Notes: generated by a model from the letters alone, not told the origin. Shown: positions 35,424 to 44,593, counted from the stretch's first letter. The stretch is DNA of 64,000 nucleotides from JAAFHB01 sp963675995 (GCA_963675995.2 CAXXIY010000002.1:2852001-2916000), one strand, 5' to 3'. Program-made: numbers and translations.

Positions 35424-35657
35424 CTAAATTTTCCCCTCATGAAAATTCCAGATAGGGAAACACATTTCATAATCATTCCAAACAATATCTCCATATTCTA
35501 TTGTGAAATTTTCAGACAATTCTTTATTAAGATATTTTGGATTCATTGGGTTCTTCTCATTTTTAAGAAACTCACTGAAATCATAACAATTTATACGGTC
35601 CAATATCATGCGACATACTCCAGTTTCAATTTCAAAATTCCATTCAACGAATCGCAC
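35424..35657 (-). CDS. Small protein, possibly DUF2442-like
   Basis: A 77-residue frame starting with GTG 14 bases after the dnaE stop; the frame continues upstream into dnaE, so a GTG start is uncertain. The end (FTIEYGDIVWNDYEMCFPIWNF) resembles the C-terminal motif of DUF2442 proteins, which in other bacteria pair with DUF4160-type partners; no such partner is here. It lies between intact dnaE and the dnaE relic, so it may have come in with the rearrangement. Function unknown. Confidence 0.4.
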   Translation of the reverse strand: MRFVEWNFEIETGVCRMILDRINCYDFSEFLKNEKNPMNPKYLNKELSENFTIEYGDIVWNDYEMCFPIWNFHEGKI

Positions 35658-35671
35658 AAAATAATCTCTCT

Positions 35672-38605
35672 TTATCTTCTCGGGTCCCCTTTCACGGGAA
35701 GTTTGGCCAGCTTCTCCACCTCCACCGACGGGTGGCCGAACTCAACAACTACCTTCCCCAGGATCAGGTAGACGCCATGCCCCGAAAAAGGCCAGCTCTT
35801 CAGGCTTGGAGGGAAGTGCACCGTTTCGAAGAACTCACCCGAATGATCGAGAAAACTTCCGAAATTCATCACCTCCCGACGTGAAGTACTCACATATTTA
35901 ATCGTGACCAACAGTCCCACCATCCGGACCGTTTTCCCGAAATGGGCAGTCAGATCTTTTGCCATAATCTCGCCCCGGAAACTGGTCTGCAACAGATCGA
36001 ACCACGACATGGTCACCGGAAAGCCGAGCAGTTCCAGCTCATCGTAGGCCGCCTCGACCATTGATTGTTCCACACTGGGCAATTCCCATTTTTTGGAAGG
36101 GATATCAAATAGCTTATTTGGAATATTTTTAACGCTCTTGCTCAGCAACATGTGCGCTTCCCACAATAACTGCATTTTGGGTTTTCCTGTAAACCTCAGC
36201 GCTCCAAGCCGGATCAGCAATACCAGCTGTTCGATTCCGATGGCCACCCGGCGCAAAAAATCCTCAAGCGATCCAAATTCGCCACCACGTCTTCTTTCAT
36301 AAACCAGCAGGTGTTGAAAATCGTGTTCAAGATTAGAGACCAGATTAAATCCCAGGTAAATACGGTCGTCATAAATTGTTGTTGCCTCGAAACTTTTATT
36401 AATGCACGGCAGTTCAATACGGGCGCCACACCTCCTGGCTTCGTTGACATACACCCAGGTACGGTAAAATCCCCCGAAATTGTTAATCACAGCCACCATA
36501 AACTCAAGTGGATAGTGAGCTTTGAGGTAAAGGCTCTGAAAGCTCTCCACCGCATAGGAGGCCGAATGGGCTTTCGAAAATGAGTATCCGGCAAAGCTCT
36601 CGATCTGCCGCCAAACCTCCCGGGCAGTCTCATCGGGGCGACCCAGCGTACGGCAGTTGTCAAAAAAACGGTCAATGATCCGTTGAAATTCGCTTTTCGA
36701 ACGGAACTTGCCACTCATGGCCCGTCGCAACACATCGGCATCAGCCAGGTCGAGCCCCGCAAAATGGTGACAAACTTTGAGCACATCCTCCTGAAAAACC
36801 ATTACGCCGTAAGTCTCTTCGAGCTGCTCCTTTATCACCGGATGAAGGTAAGTAAAGCTGTTCGGATGGTGGAACCGGTTGATGTACTCCCGCATCATCC
36901 CGCTCTTGGCCACTCCCGGGCGGATAATAGAACTGGCTGCCACCAGGGAGATATAGTTATCGCAATGGAGTTTTTTCAGCAAACCGCGCATAGCAGGGCT
37001 CTCAATGTAAAAGCACCCGATCGTCTCCCCAATCTTCAGCTGGTGCTTCACCTGCGGATCATTTTTAAGCTCCTGCACCCGGTGAATATCGATCTTTACT
37101 TTCCGGTTTTGCAGAATAATATCAATACTGTCGTTGATATGGCCGATGCCCCGTTGACTCAGGATATCGAGTTTCTCATAACCGATATCTTCGGCAACAT
37201 ACATATCCCACTGGGTGGTTTGAAAACCCTTCGGAGGAAGATCGAGTGCAGTGAAGCAGGTAATTGGCTCTTCGGAAATCAGTACACCGCCCGCATGAAT
37301 GGTACGCAGGTTGGGAAAATCCTGCATCAGTGCACCCACTGCAAATATCTTCCGGTACAGTTCGCTACCTTCAGTTTCGGAGACAGGGTTATCGGCCAGC
37401 GCATCGATTTCGTTCTTCGGGAGCCCATACACCTTTCCCAGTTCACGAATGATCGATTTCCCCTGGAAAGTATTCATTGCCCCAAGCAGCGCCGTGTATT
37501 TGTTGCCGTACCGTTTAAAAATATATTCATGAATATCGTCACGATCGCGCCACGAAAAGTCAATGTCGAAATCGGGGGGAGAACTCCGTTTAGGGTTGAG
37601 AAAACGCTCAAAATAGAGATTTAGTTCAATAGGATCGACATCGGTGATTTTCAAGCAATAGGCAACAATGGAATTGGCACCCGAACCCCGTCCCACATGG
37701 TAAAAACCGCGACTCATTGAATAGCGGATAATGTCCCAGGTGATCAGAAAATAGGAGGAGAAGCCGAGCCTGTCGATGATGGCCAGTTCGTGTTGTACCC
37801 GCTTCAATGCCTCCTGATCGTTGCCATAGCGGTATTTCCATCCGTCAAGGGCGAGCTTCTCAAGCAACAGTTTATCGTCGTAGCGACTTGCGGTGAAGAT
37901 CTGCTTATTTTTGGCAACCTTAAATTCAAATGAGATGGAACAATCGTCGAGCAGTTTTTTCGTTGTGTGAAGAATCTCCGGAAAATCGGCAAATGCCACA
38001 AGCAGATCATCGAAAGTCCGGAAGATATGAGACTCATTCCCGATTTGATCAGCGGTGATTTTACTTAGTAACGTGTTGTGATTGATGGCACGCAGGTGTT
38101 TATGCAACAGATAATCATACTTTCCTGAAAACGTAACCTGCTGAAAAACAATTAATTTACTAAAGTATTTTTTTGCAGTGATGTAGCGAAGCCGGTTGAT
38201 GTCAGATGGTTGAACTCCGATAAATTCATTGTCACGCAATTCTGTTATATCCTTCTCCCCGAAAGGATAAATAAGATAAACCTGATTAAAACGGTCGGGA
38301 ATTGCAGGAAAATCTGTTTTGCGCAATAGGTGGAGGCTCAGAAATTCGTTTAGTTCGCGGAAACCCTCATTGTTCCGGGCAATAGCTGTGTAGAGATGGT
38401 GGTCGCCATTGCGAAAATCGACCCCTGCAATTGGCTTCACACCCTGTATTTGTGCCTCTTTCACAAAATCGATCACTCCCGTAGTGTTGTTAATATCGGC
38501 CATCACAACCACCGGGAGGTGGTTATTGACCGCTTCCTGTACCAACGTTTCGGGTTTCATCGTTCCATAACGCAGACTATACCAGGTGTGACATGAGAAT
38601 AACAT
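35672..38605 (-). CDS. dnaE: Short DNA polymerase III alpha subunit (DnaE2/ImuC-type)
   Basis: A 977-residue C-family polymerase, shorter than the replicative DnaE, paired with dinB as in mutagenesis cassettes. The palm has VGRGSGANS (305-313) and PPDFDIDF with catalytic D345, D347 and D349 (numbers approximate). The PHP domain is degenerate: the usual HxH start reads SCHTWYS. The C-terminal OB-fold segment FGKTVRMVGLLVTIKYVSTS and the final GHPSVEVEKL are present; there is no Q-L-x-L-F clamp motif at the very end. It follows dinB by 148 bases on the same strand and probably extends damaged templates during translesion synthesis. The replicative copy must be elsewhere. Confidence 0.92.
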   Translation of the reverse strand: MLFSCHTWYSLRYGTMKPETLVQEAVNNHLPVVVMADINNTTGVIDFVKEAQIQGVKPIAGVDFRNGDHHLYTAIARNNEGFRELNEFLSLHLLRKTDFPAIPDRFNQVYLIYPFGEKDITELRDNEFIGVQPSDINRLRYITAKKYFSKLIVFQQVTFSGKYDYLLHKHLRAINHNTLLSKITADQIGNESHIFRTFDDLLVAFADFPEILHTTKKLLDDCSISFEFKVAKNKQIFTASRYDDKLLLEKLALDGWKYRYGNDQEALKRVQHELAIIDRLGFSSYFLITWDIIRYSMSRGFYHVGRGSGANSIVAYCLKITDVDPIELNLYFERFLNPKRSSPPDFDIDFSWRDRDDIHEYIFKRYGNKYTALLGAMNTFQGKSIIRELGKVYGLPKNEIDALADNPVSETEGSELYRKIFAVGALMQDFPNLRTIHAGGVLISEEPITCFTALDLPPKGFQTTQWDMYVAEDIGYEKLDILSQRGIGHINDSIDIILQNRKVKIDIHRVQELKNDPQVKHQLKIGETIGCFYIESPAMRGLLKKLHCDNYISLVAASSIIRPGVAKSGMMREYINRFHHPNSFTYLHPVIKEQLEETYGVMVFQEDVLKVCHHFAGLDLADADVLRRAMSGKFRSKSEFQRIIDRFFDNCRTLGRPDETAREVWRQIESFAGYSFSKAHSASYAVESFQSLYLKAHYPLEFMVAVINNFGGFYRTWVYVNEARRCGARIELPCINKSFEATTIYDDRIYLGFNLVSNLEHDFQHLLVYERRRGGEFGSLEDFLRRVAIGIEQLVLLIRLGALRFTGKPKMQLLWEAHMLLSKSVKNIPNKLFDIPSKKWELPSVEQSMVEAAYDELELLGFPVTMSWFDLLQTSFRGEIMAKDLTAHFGKTVRMVGLLVTIKYVSTSRREVMNFGSFLDHSGEFFETVHFPPSLKSWPFSGHGVYLILGKVVVEFGHPSVEVEKLAKLPVKGDPRR

Positions 38606-38660
38606 AGATTTTCTAACGGAATAATGTATTGTTCAAAAATGTACCATCTTCTTAAAATGT

Positions 38661-38729
38661 CTGGCGTTAGCAGCTGGTGGCTGGCAACCAGCCATTCTGA
38701 GCCGGCAGCCAGTTGCCAATGACCAGTCG
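38661..38729. repeat. Degenerate TGGCAAC-type word repeat between dinB and dnaE, copy 2
   Basis: Overlapping words such as CAGCTGGTGGCTGGCAACCAGCC and GGCAGCCAGTTGCC form several alternative hairpins. Similar words occur at 13074, 42874 and 49817. Confidence 0.45.
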
Positions 38730-38753
38730 CTCAATTTACCATCCATCAACTTG

Positions 38754-39986
38754 TTAATGATATCCCCGTTTAATAATCAGATTCCCCGGCGGCACTGTCT
38801 TCATCCCGTCGATTGCCTTGCGGACCGCCAGTCCCGAAGCGCGCCGGATCGCAGAAGAGCCAAACCGTTTACGGATCTGATCCATACTCATGTAGAGATT
38901 CACCCGCTCGGAGGTATCCTCAAAAAGGTCGAGTTGCTGGGTACCGCTCACGAGATGGCTAAACCTCACTCCAATGAGCCTGATCAGCATTCGTCGCTGA
39001 TAAAGCTTACGGAAGAGCGATTTAGCTGTTGCGAGTAACGTGTGATCGAATTGGGTATACGGAATCCGAAGCTGCTGACTATAAGTGTCGAAGTTTGAAT
39101 ACTTGATTTTGACCGTGACACACGATGTCATCTTTTGTTGTTTCCGGAGCTGAAAAGCCAGCTTTTCGGCCATACTGACAATCAGTTGCTCCAAAAAATA
39201 GACATCGGTGGTATCCTGCTCAAAAGTGCGCTCGGTACTGATCGATTTTTGTTCCGAATAGGGTTTGACCGGCGTATTGTCAATACCATGTGCCTTTTTC
39301 CACATGGCAATTCCGTTTTCACCAAGCACCTGCTGCATCATCTCCATGGGAATCTCCGCAAGGGTATGAATGGTCTCAATTCCCATCGAGCGGAGCAGAT
39401 AATAAGTCTTGGCGCCAACCATGGGAATTTTCCGGATCGAAAGGGGATCGAGAAATGGTTGTACACCGTATTGCGGCACCTCCTTCTCCCCGTTCGGTTT
39501 GGCTTCGCCCGTCGCAATTTTGGAGACCGTTTTATTCACCGATAACCCAAACGAAATGGGCAAGCCACACTCTTTAATAATGGTATGGCGCAGTTCATGA
39601 GCCCACTTCATACATCCGAAAAAACGGTCCATCCCCGTAATATCAAGGTAATGCTCATCGATAGAGGCCTTTTCGTATACGGGCGCCCGTTCTGCAATAA
39701 TCTGAGTAACAGCATCCGAATGACGACTGTAACTCTCCATATCGCCACGGATAAGGAGAGACTCGGGGCAGAGGCGCCGCGCCAGTTTCATGGGCATCCC
39801 CGAACGGACACCAAACAACCGCGTTTCGTAGCTACAACTTGCCACCACCCCGCGATCGGACGTCCCCCCGATGATTACCGGCATACCGATCAGTTTACTG
39901 TTGTGCAGCCGTTCAACCGAGACAAAGAATGTGTCGAGATCGTAGTGAACGACTGTCCTGTTGGATAGCTGACTGATCTCCTGCAT
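38754..39986 (-). CDS. dinB: DNA polymerase IV, Y-family translesion polymerase
   Basis: A 410-residue Y-family polymerase. Palm residues are YDLDTFFVSVE (D16, D18) and SIDEHYLD (D110, E111), with the usual SIDEAYLD changed to EHYLD. Helix-hairpin-helix region near 180-215 and little-finger domain follow. The clamp-binding motif QLDLF (351-355) is internal, not at the end. It heads the minus-strand pair with dnaE and is divergent from the S24 regulator gene, 422 bases away. It probably inserts nucleotides opposite lesions and hands over to the DnaE2-type enzyme. Confidence 0.95.
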   Translation of the reverse strand: MQEISQLSNRTVVHYDLDTFFVSVERLHNSKLIGMPVIIGGTSDRGVVASCSYETRLFGVRSGMPMKLARRLCPESLLIRGDMESYSRHSDAVTQIIAERAPVYEKASIDEHYLDITGMDRFFGCMKWAHELRHTIIKECGLPISFGLSVNKTVSKIATGEAKPNGEKEVPQYGVQPFLDPLSIRKIPMVGAKTYYLLRSMGIETIHTLAEIPMEMMQQVLGENGIAMWKKAHGIDNTPVKPYSEQKSISTERTFEQDTTDVYFLEQLIVSMAEKLAFQLRKQQKMTSCVTVKIKYSNFDTYSQQLRIPYTQFDHTLLATAKSLFRKLYQRRMLIRLIGVRFSHLVSGTQQLDLFEDTSERVNLYMSMDQIRKRFGSSAIRRASGLAVRKAIDGMKTVPPGNLIIKRGYH

Positions 39987-40408
39987 GACTAAAATTTTAA
40001 ATTATTTTATTGAAAATTTTTGTTTCTCCGAAAAACGAATTAACTTTGATCATATTTTAATCATTTTTCAGGTTATAATATAATCATTATTTGAAAGAAT
40101 TGTTCTTTGATGAGAAAATAAATCAGGCAATGGGACAATCCGGTGAGACGCTATTAAAGGAAAAACTGTACTAAAAGAGCAATATATCTGTGGATGGGCG
40201 ATATATAGATTGAACTTTTGGGCAACTCTTACAGCGTTTTAATCGTTACCTCGGCCTTTGTTTTACCCTGGTTAAATCCGGAGGTTATTTACAGGCAACT
40301 CCTTCAGAGTTGTTACAAAAAATGCAGTCTTATCCCTGAATAAACCGGGGGGTAAACGTGCTAATTACAAAATCAGAAACCCTGTCGGGGTTTCCCTAAA
40401 ACTTTTAG
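39987..40408. repeat. Control region with composite REP-like hairpins
   Basis: No gene is seen in these 422 bases. From about 40,215 to 40,400 there are several hairpins: an imperfect CCTCGG...CCGGAGG stem (40249-40284), CAACTC-CTTCA-GAGTTG (40296-40312) and GAAACCC-TGTCG-GGGTTTC (40376-40394). GGCAACTC is repeated at 40221 and 40295. This resembles dispersed palindromic repeats in Bacteroidota. It would form the 5' leader if transcription starts at the upstream promoter. Confidence 0.55.
40019..40048 (+). promoter_or_regulatory. Promoter-like TTTG-N18-TAACTTTG
   Basis: TTTG at 40019-40022 and TAACTTTG at 40041-40048 match the Bacteroidota promoter at near-normal spacing. It is about 360 bases upstream of the S24 regulator, leaving a long leader that spans the REP-like hairpins. 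Confidence 0.45.
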
Positions 40409-41221
40409 ATGATGTATTTCAACTCGAATATCAAACTGATGCGCAAGCGGCGTGGGCGGACACAGGATGAGGCGGCTTTTGCGCTGAATATGAAGCGTTC
40501 CACACTGAGTGGTTACGAAAATGGGGTGGCGCAACCGGGTATCCAGCAACTGATTGCCTATTCCGAATATTTCGGGATCTCGGTTGACACTTTAATCAAA
40601 ATTGATTTATCGAAGCTGCGGGAGAGCGAGCTTCGCCAGCTCGAGAGCGGATTCGATGTATTTGTGAAAGGGTCTAAATTGAGGATACTCACCACAACAG
40701 TTGACAGCGCCAACAACGAAAATATTGAGCTGGTTCCCGAAAAAGCGAAAGCAGGTTATACACGCGGTTTTGCCGATCCCGAATTTGTACGTGAACTTCC
40801 CGTATTTCAACTCCCTTTTCTTTCGTCCGAACGAAAATACCGCACCTTCCAGATCAGCGGCGATTCGATGTTACCCATCCCCGACAGCGCCTGGGTAACG
40901 GGGGAATTTGTCCAGGACTGGAATGCCTTGAAAAACGGGGAAGCATGTATTATCCTCACGCTCGACGAGGGGATCGTCTTTAAAGTTATTGAAAACCATA
41001 TCGTAAAAGAGGGGAAATTGCGGTTGATATCACTAAATTCAGCATACGAGCCCTACGAACTGGCGGTGACTGAGATCCGCGAAATCTGGCGGTTTATCCA
41101 TTACATCAGTGAGGAGCTCCCTTCGGGCGAAGTCTCATCTGCCGGTATTGCCAACACCCTTAATCTGCTCAGACTGGATGTTGCGCAGATTAAGGAGTGT
41201 ATAATTCCAAACAAGCAATGA
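40409..41221 (+). CDS. LexA/CI-like regulator: XRE HTH plus S24 self-cleavage domain
   Basis: A 270-residue repressor. HTH_3 (about 8-62: RTQDEAAFALNMKRSTLSGYENG) is followed by a linker and an S24 LexA-like domain (about 112-245). The self-cleavage dyad is S153 in SGDSMLPI and K192 in VFKVIE; the likely scissile bond is A115-G116 in KAKAGYTRG. In related systems RecA-promoted cleavage releases mutagenesis genes. It is divergent from dinB-dnaE, so it is the probable DNA-damage switch for them. ATG at 40409 and 40412 are both possible starts. No ImuA/SulA-like gene accompanies the set. Confidence 0.9.
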   Translation: MMYFNSNIKLMRKRRGRTQDEAAFALNMKRSTLSGYENGVAQPGIQQLIAYSEYFGISVDTLIKIDLSKLRESELRQLESGFDVFVKGSKLRILTTTVDSANNENIELVPEKAKAGYTRGFADPEFVRELPVFQLPFLSSERKYRTFQISGDSMLPIPDSAWVTGEFVQDWNALKNGEACIILTLDEGIVFKVIENHIVKEGKLRLISLNSAYEPYELAVTEIREIWRFIHYISEELPSGEVSSAGIANTLNLLRLDVAQIKECIIPNKQ

Positions 41222-41283
41222 TCAATAAAAAAGCAAAATATTGAAGATTTTATCAATCAATTTCTTTAAATGAAATAGCCAAA

Positions 41284-41439
41284 ATGACAGGATTAACAGC
41301 AGAAGAATTAGAAAACCTCTGGCAATATGAATCCCTTAGGTCCTCGATTATTGATTATAAATGGAGGAAAGAAAAAGCGGGGCTATCCCATGAGTTGCGC
41401 AGGTTAATCATCATCATGACCGCCCCTAAAATCAGGTAA
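41284..41439 (+). pseudogene. Short relic, possibly the C-terminus of an Rpn-type PD-(D/E)XK transposase
   Basis: A 51-codon frame that reads SLNEIAKMTGLTAEELENLWQYE in its first half. The IAKMTGLTAEE part resembles the C-terminal tail of Rpn-family nucleases/transposases. It has no start of its own beyond the ATG at 41284, stops upstream at about 41,240, and overlaps the 3' end of the TauE gene. Evidence is thin. Confidence 0.3.
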
Positions 41440-42170
41440 ACCGCCCCCATCAGCCTTGAAAGGGATCGCTCACTGATCTTGCTGGTAAACCTTGCGCAAT
41501 AAATTCCCGTAGGAATTGCGCTCGCTGCAAGCGCTATCCCGGTCATCAAATTAACATTCCCAAAGGAGGCATGACCGATAACCCCCGATAATGCAGTGAA
41601 CGACATGATCAGAATAGAAGTACCCAATGCCTTATGCATCGGAAACCGGTTCACAAACAGGAGGATCAACAAGATATTCGTTCCACCTCCGGCGCCAATA
41701 AATCCGGTCATGAAACCACTTCCTCCAGCCAGTAAAACCGACAGCATAAGCCGCCATACAGGGGATTTATTATCTGAAAGATCGAATGGGTCAACCGGCA
41801 CTTTATCCCTTTTTATTCCGGTTTGCCATATGATGAATGCGAGGACAATCAGAACAAAGGAAAATCCCGAATCAAGTCCTTGTTCCGGAATTTTATCAGA
41901 AAAGCGGGCGCCGATCTGCGCCATTGCAATGGATGATAACGCTACCAGTGCTGCCGGCTTCAAAGCTATTTTCCGGTTTTTAAAATAAGTGGCCGAAATC
42001 ACCAGAGAGGTCAGCACATCAACTACCAGACTTGTGCCAATCGCTTCGTGAATCGGGAATCTGAATAAAATTGAGATCAAAGGGACAACGACCATTACGC
42101 CTGAGGCTCCCGTTAAACCGGTTACCATTCCCGAAAAACACCCTACGAGAAGGATCAAAAAGATCTCCAT
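41355..42170 (-). CDS. TauE/SafE-family membrane anion exporter
   Basis: A 271-residue inner-membrane protein with about eight helices in two repeated halves; each half carries a glycine-rich turn (VGCFSGMVTGLTGASG near the start, GGSGFMTGFIGAGGG in the middle) diagnostic of the TauE/SafE family. Family members export sulfite, sulfoacetate or related organic anions. Export of sulfite produced by sulfated-glycan breakdown is possible, but no sulfur genes lie next to it. A TATTTTTG box lies upstream on the minus strand at 42211-42218. Confidence 0.88.
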   Translation of the reverse strand: MEIFLILLVGCFSGMVTGLTGASGVMVVVPLISILFRFPIHEAIGTSLVVDVLTSLVISATYFKNRKIALKPAALVALSSIAMAQIGARFSDKIPEQGLDSGFSFVLIVLAFIIWQTGIKRDKVPVDPFDLSDNKSPVWRLMLSVLLAGGSGFMTGFIGAGGGTNILLILLFVNRFPMHKALGTSILIMSFTALSGVIGHASFGNVNLMTGIALAASAIPTGIYCARFTSKISERSLSRLMGAVYLILGAVMMMINLRNSWDSPAFSFLHL

Positions 42171-42303
42171 TCAGCTAGATTGACAGATGATTAATTTTAA
42201 TATTTGAGTGCAAAAATACCAAATAGTGACGGGTTAAAAAAGTTACTTTTAAATTTGTTATCTTGGTCATATTATAGATGAACATACACTAAAATCAAAC
42301 AAT

Positions 42304-42876
42304 ATGATTCTAAAAGATTTAGCAGAAAAAAACAGGAGTTACAGAAGGTTTGATGAACAATATCTGATTGAACGGGATACCCTCATTGAACTGATCGGGC
42401 TTGCCCGACTGGCAGCTTCGGGGAGAAACGGACAACCGTTGAAGTATTTTTTAAGCAATGAAAAAGCGCTAAACGAGCAGATCTTTTCAACCCTTGCCTG
42501 GGCCGGCTATCTGAAAGAGTGGCCAGGACCTGCAAAAGGGGAACGTCCATCTGCTTATATTATTGTATTGCTCGACCATCAAATCGCAGACAACTATTTT
42601 TGCGATGACGGTATTGCCATGCAAAATATTCTGCTGGGGGCTGTAGAAAAAGGACTTGGAGGATGTATTATTCAGTCAATCAAAAAACCGAGACTTTCAG
42701 AGATCCTGAATCTTCCGGATCATTTGGAAATTATCGATGTGGTGGCATTGGGAAAACCTGTTGAGAAGGTGGTAATTACTGATGTAGCTGCAGATGGGGA
42801 TATCAAATATTACCGTGACGAAAATGGCGTTCACTACGTTCCGAAGAGATCATTGGATGAACTGATTGTAAACTAG
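42304..42876 (+). CDS. Nitroreductase-family flavoprotein
   Basis: A 190-residue FMN-dependent oxidoreductase. It has the N-terminal NRSYRRFDEQ and the FMN phosphate-type ASGRNGQPLKYF region, then AMQNILLGAVEKGLGGCII and IIDVVALGKPVE, all typical of the family. Substrates in this family are broad (nitroaromatics, quinones, halogenated aromatics); none can be predicted. It stands alone and is followed by a repeat cluster. Confidence 0.9.
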   Translation: MILKDLAEKNRSYRRFDEQYLIERDTLIELIGLARLAASGRNGQPLKYFLSNEKALNEQIFSTLAWAGYLKEWPGPAKGERPSAYIIVLLDHQIADNYFCDDGIAMQNILLGAVEKGLGGCIIQSIKKPRLSEILNLPDHLEIIDVVALGKPVEKVVITDVAADGDIKYYRDENGVHYVPKRSLDELIVN

Positions 42877-42960
42877 CAACTGGCTGCAGGCGTCTGGCTA
42901 CCGGCAAACTGCTACCGGAATCCGAAAGCAAGCTGCCAATCGCCTGTAGCTCTGGCAGAC
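42874..42960. repeat. Degenerate TGGCAAC-type word repeat, copy 3
   Basis: Contains AGCAACTGGCT (identical to 13088 region) and GCAAGCTGCCA (identical to a word in 49817-49860), plus CTGGCTACCGGCAAACTGCTACCGG. It lies between convergent nitroreductase and msrA genes. Confidence 0.5.
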
Positions 42961-42982
42961 CAATATATTAAATGTTAATTTA

Positions 42983-43627
42983 TCACTTTGCTTTCAGTTT
43001 ATCGGCAAATATCTTTTTGAATTTCTCCACTTTAGGGGTGATAACGATCCGGCAATACCCCTGGTTAGGATTATTCGTATAATAGGACTGATGGTAATTC
43101 TCAGCAGGATAAAATTGATCAAACCTGGTTATCTCTGTAACAATCGGTGAATTCCATATTTTCTCATCTTCCAGCTTTGCTTTCAAGGTGGTTGCCTCCT
43201 GTTTTTGATCCTCATCGGTATAAAATATTGCCGAACGGTATTGCGTTCCGCGGTCGGCTCCCTGACGGTTGAGTGTTGTGGGATCATGCGTCATCCAGAA
43301 AACTTCCAGAAGTTCTGCAAACGAGATCTGCTCCGGATCATAGGTAATCTGCGTACACTCGGCATGACCGGTCGTACCGGTACAAACCTGATCATACGTA
43401 GGATTGGCAACCTTTCCACCCGAATAACCTGAAACCACTTTCTGTACCCCTTTTAGCTGGCTAAATATCGCCTCGGTGCACCAAAAACATCCACCTGCGA
43501 AGACCGCGATCTTTGACTTCTCATTTTTACTTTCCATATTAGCATTTTGTTTTGTTGAACTTCTTAATTCAGAATGGATTACAACAGAAAGCCCAATCAG
43601 TATCAGCAATATCCCTTTCATACGCAT
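42983..43627 (-). CDS. msrA: Peptide methionine sulfoxide reductase A, exported form
   Basis: Reduces methionine-S-sulfoxide in proteins. The 214-residue protein has the catalytic GGCFWCTEAIF motif (C47, with C50 nearby), SGYSGG, GHAECTQITYDP and the resolving region near the end. The first 25 residues look like a signal peptide, so it probably works in the periplasm on oxidised envelope proteins. The second in-frame ATG (MKGIL) could also be used. MsrB is not fused to it. Confidence 0.95.
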   Translation of the reverse strand: MRMKGILLILIGLSVVIHSELRSSTKQNANMESKNEKSKIAVFAGGCFWCTEAIFSQLKGVQKVVSGYSGGKVANPTYDQVCTGTTGHAECTQITYDPEQISFAELLEVFWMTHDPTTLNRQGADRGTQYRSAIFYTDEDQKQEATTLKAKLEDEKIWNSPIVTEITRFDQFYPAENYHQSYYTNNPNQGYCRIVITPKVEKFKKIFADKLKAK

Positions 43628-43862
43628 ACCGTGTTTTTATACAATGAATTAACGATTCCCCTGATTATTTGTTTCAGAATTTATCTGCGATTAGAAGCTA
43701 TTCTCAAAAATAATTTAAAAAACTCATCTCAAAATTTGGATTTTGACCGTTATTAGCGTATATTTAAACAGTTCAATGTACTGAACTCAATCAACCATCT
43801 CCTTCCTATTAAAAGGCAATGCTTAGGCTATTTTTATCGTTTAATGTAATCAAATAAACATC

Positions 43863-44558
43863 ATGAAAAGAGCCGGTTATCACTTTAACTTAACTGATAT
43901 TCCCATTATTGCCGATCATATTCTCGATAAATACAAACGCGACAGATCCTACTTTGAACATTACTCCCCCAAGTTCAATCACGAATTTTTAGTCCGTTTT
44001 GAAGAGAGGATTAACCTGTTAACCCATCTAACCCCGCAACAAGTTCTTGAGAACGGGATTGCACAAGTAAATAACAAAATTGAGGGTGTTATCAGTGGAC
44101 TTGGTCCATTACTTAACGTCACGGAAACGTACCTCCGTTGTATTCCGAAAGTGATGGGGCTCCGTAGTATAAGTTTCAGTTTAAAAGAGCTTAAGGAGGC
44201 CCATAACCGACAATGTATATGGGAAATTCAAAGAAGTTGTCTGAAAATAGCCGGACAATTAGAAATGCATTTGGAGGAATTCCTCGATAAAGGATTCTTG
44301 ATGATCCTTTTAAATGATTTTCGTTTGTTTATTAAAAGATTAAATGATGCTGAAACTGAACTTGCCGACATTATCCATCAGCGCAATATGATTTCAGATG
44401 AATATCTTTATGTAGATAACCAGTTAAAGGATTTGGTAGAGACGATTGTCGAGTCAACACCCGGAGTTTTCGGAGAAGACGACAACGATAAAAGAGAAGA
44501 GTATTCCATTGAAAAACTGATGATGCAGGCTCAGTTCAAACGGACTGAAAGTCAATAA
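43863..44558 (+). CDS. Unknown helical protein
   Basis: A 231-residue soluble protein with no signal peptide or membrane segment. It is rich in Leu, Glu, Lys and Asn, predicted mainly helical with long amphipathic stretches (FEERINLLTHLTPQQVLENGIAQVNNKIEGVI and LNDAETELADIIHQRNMISDEYLYV). It begins with KRAGYHFNLTDIPIIADHILDKYKRDRSYFEHYSPKF, which could be a conserved N-terminal element. I do not recognise the family. It stands alone, followed by a strong hairpin terminator; good coding character supports it as real. Confidence 0.7.
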   Translation: MKRAGYHFNLTDIPIIADHILDKYKRDRSYFEHYSPKFNHEFLVRFEERINLLTHLTPQQVLENGIAQVNNKIEGVISGLGPLLNVTETYLRCIPKVMGLRSISFSLKELKEAHNRQCIWEIQRSCLKIAGQLEMHLEEFLDKGFLMILLNDFRLFIKRLNDAETELADIIHQRNMISDEYLYVDNQLKDLVETIVESTPGVFGEDDNDKREEYSIEKLMMQAQFKRTESQ

Positions 44559-44593
44559 GTTTTACCTTTGAGGGAGAGGATTTCCGGATCACA

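Noticed and set aside
36683..37624. Plus-strand frame of 313 codons opposite dnaE
   Set aside because: Long but antisense to conserved polymerase sequence; no domain or promoter.
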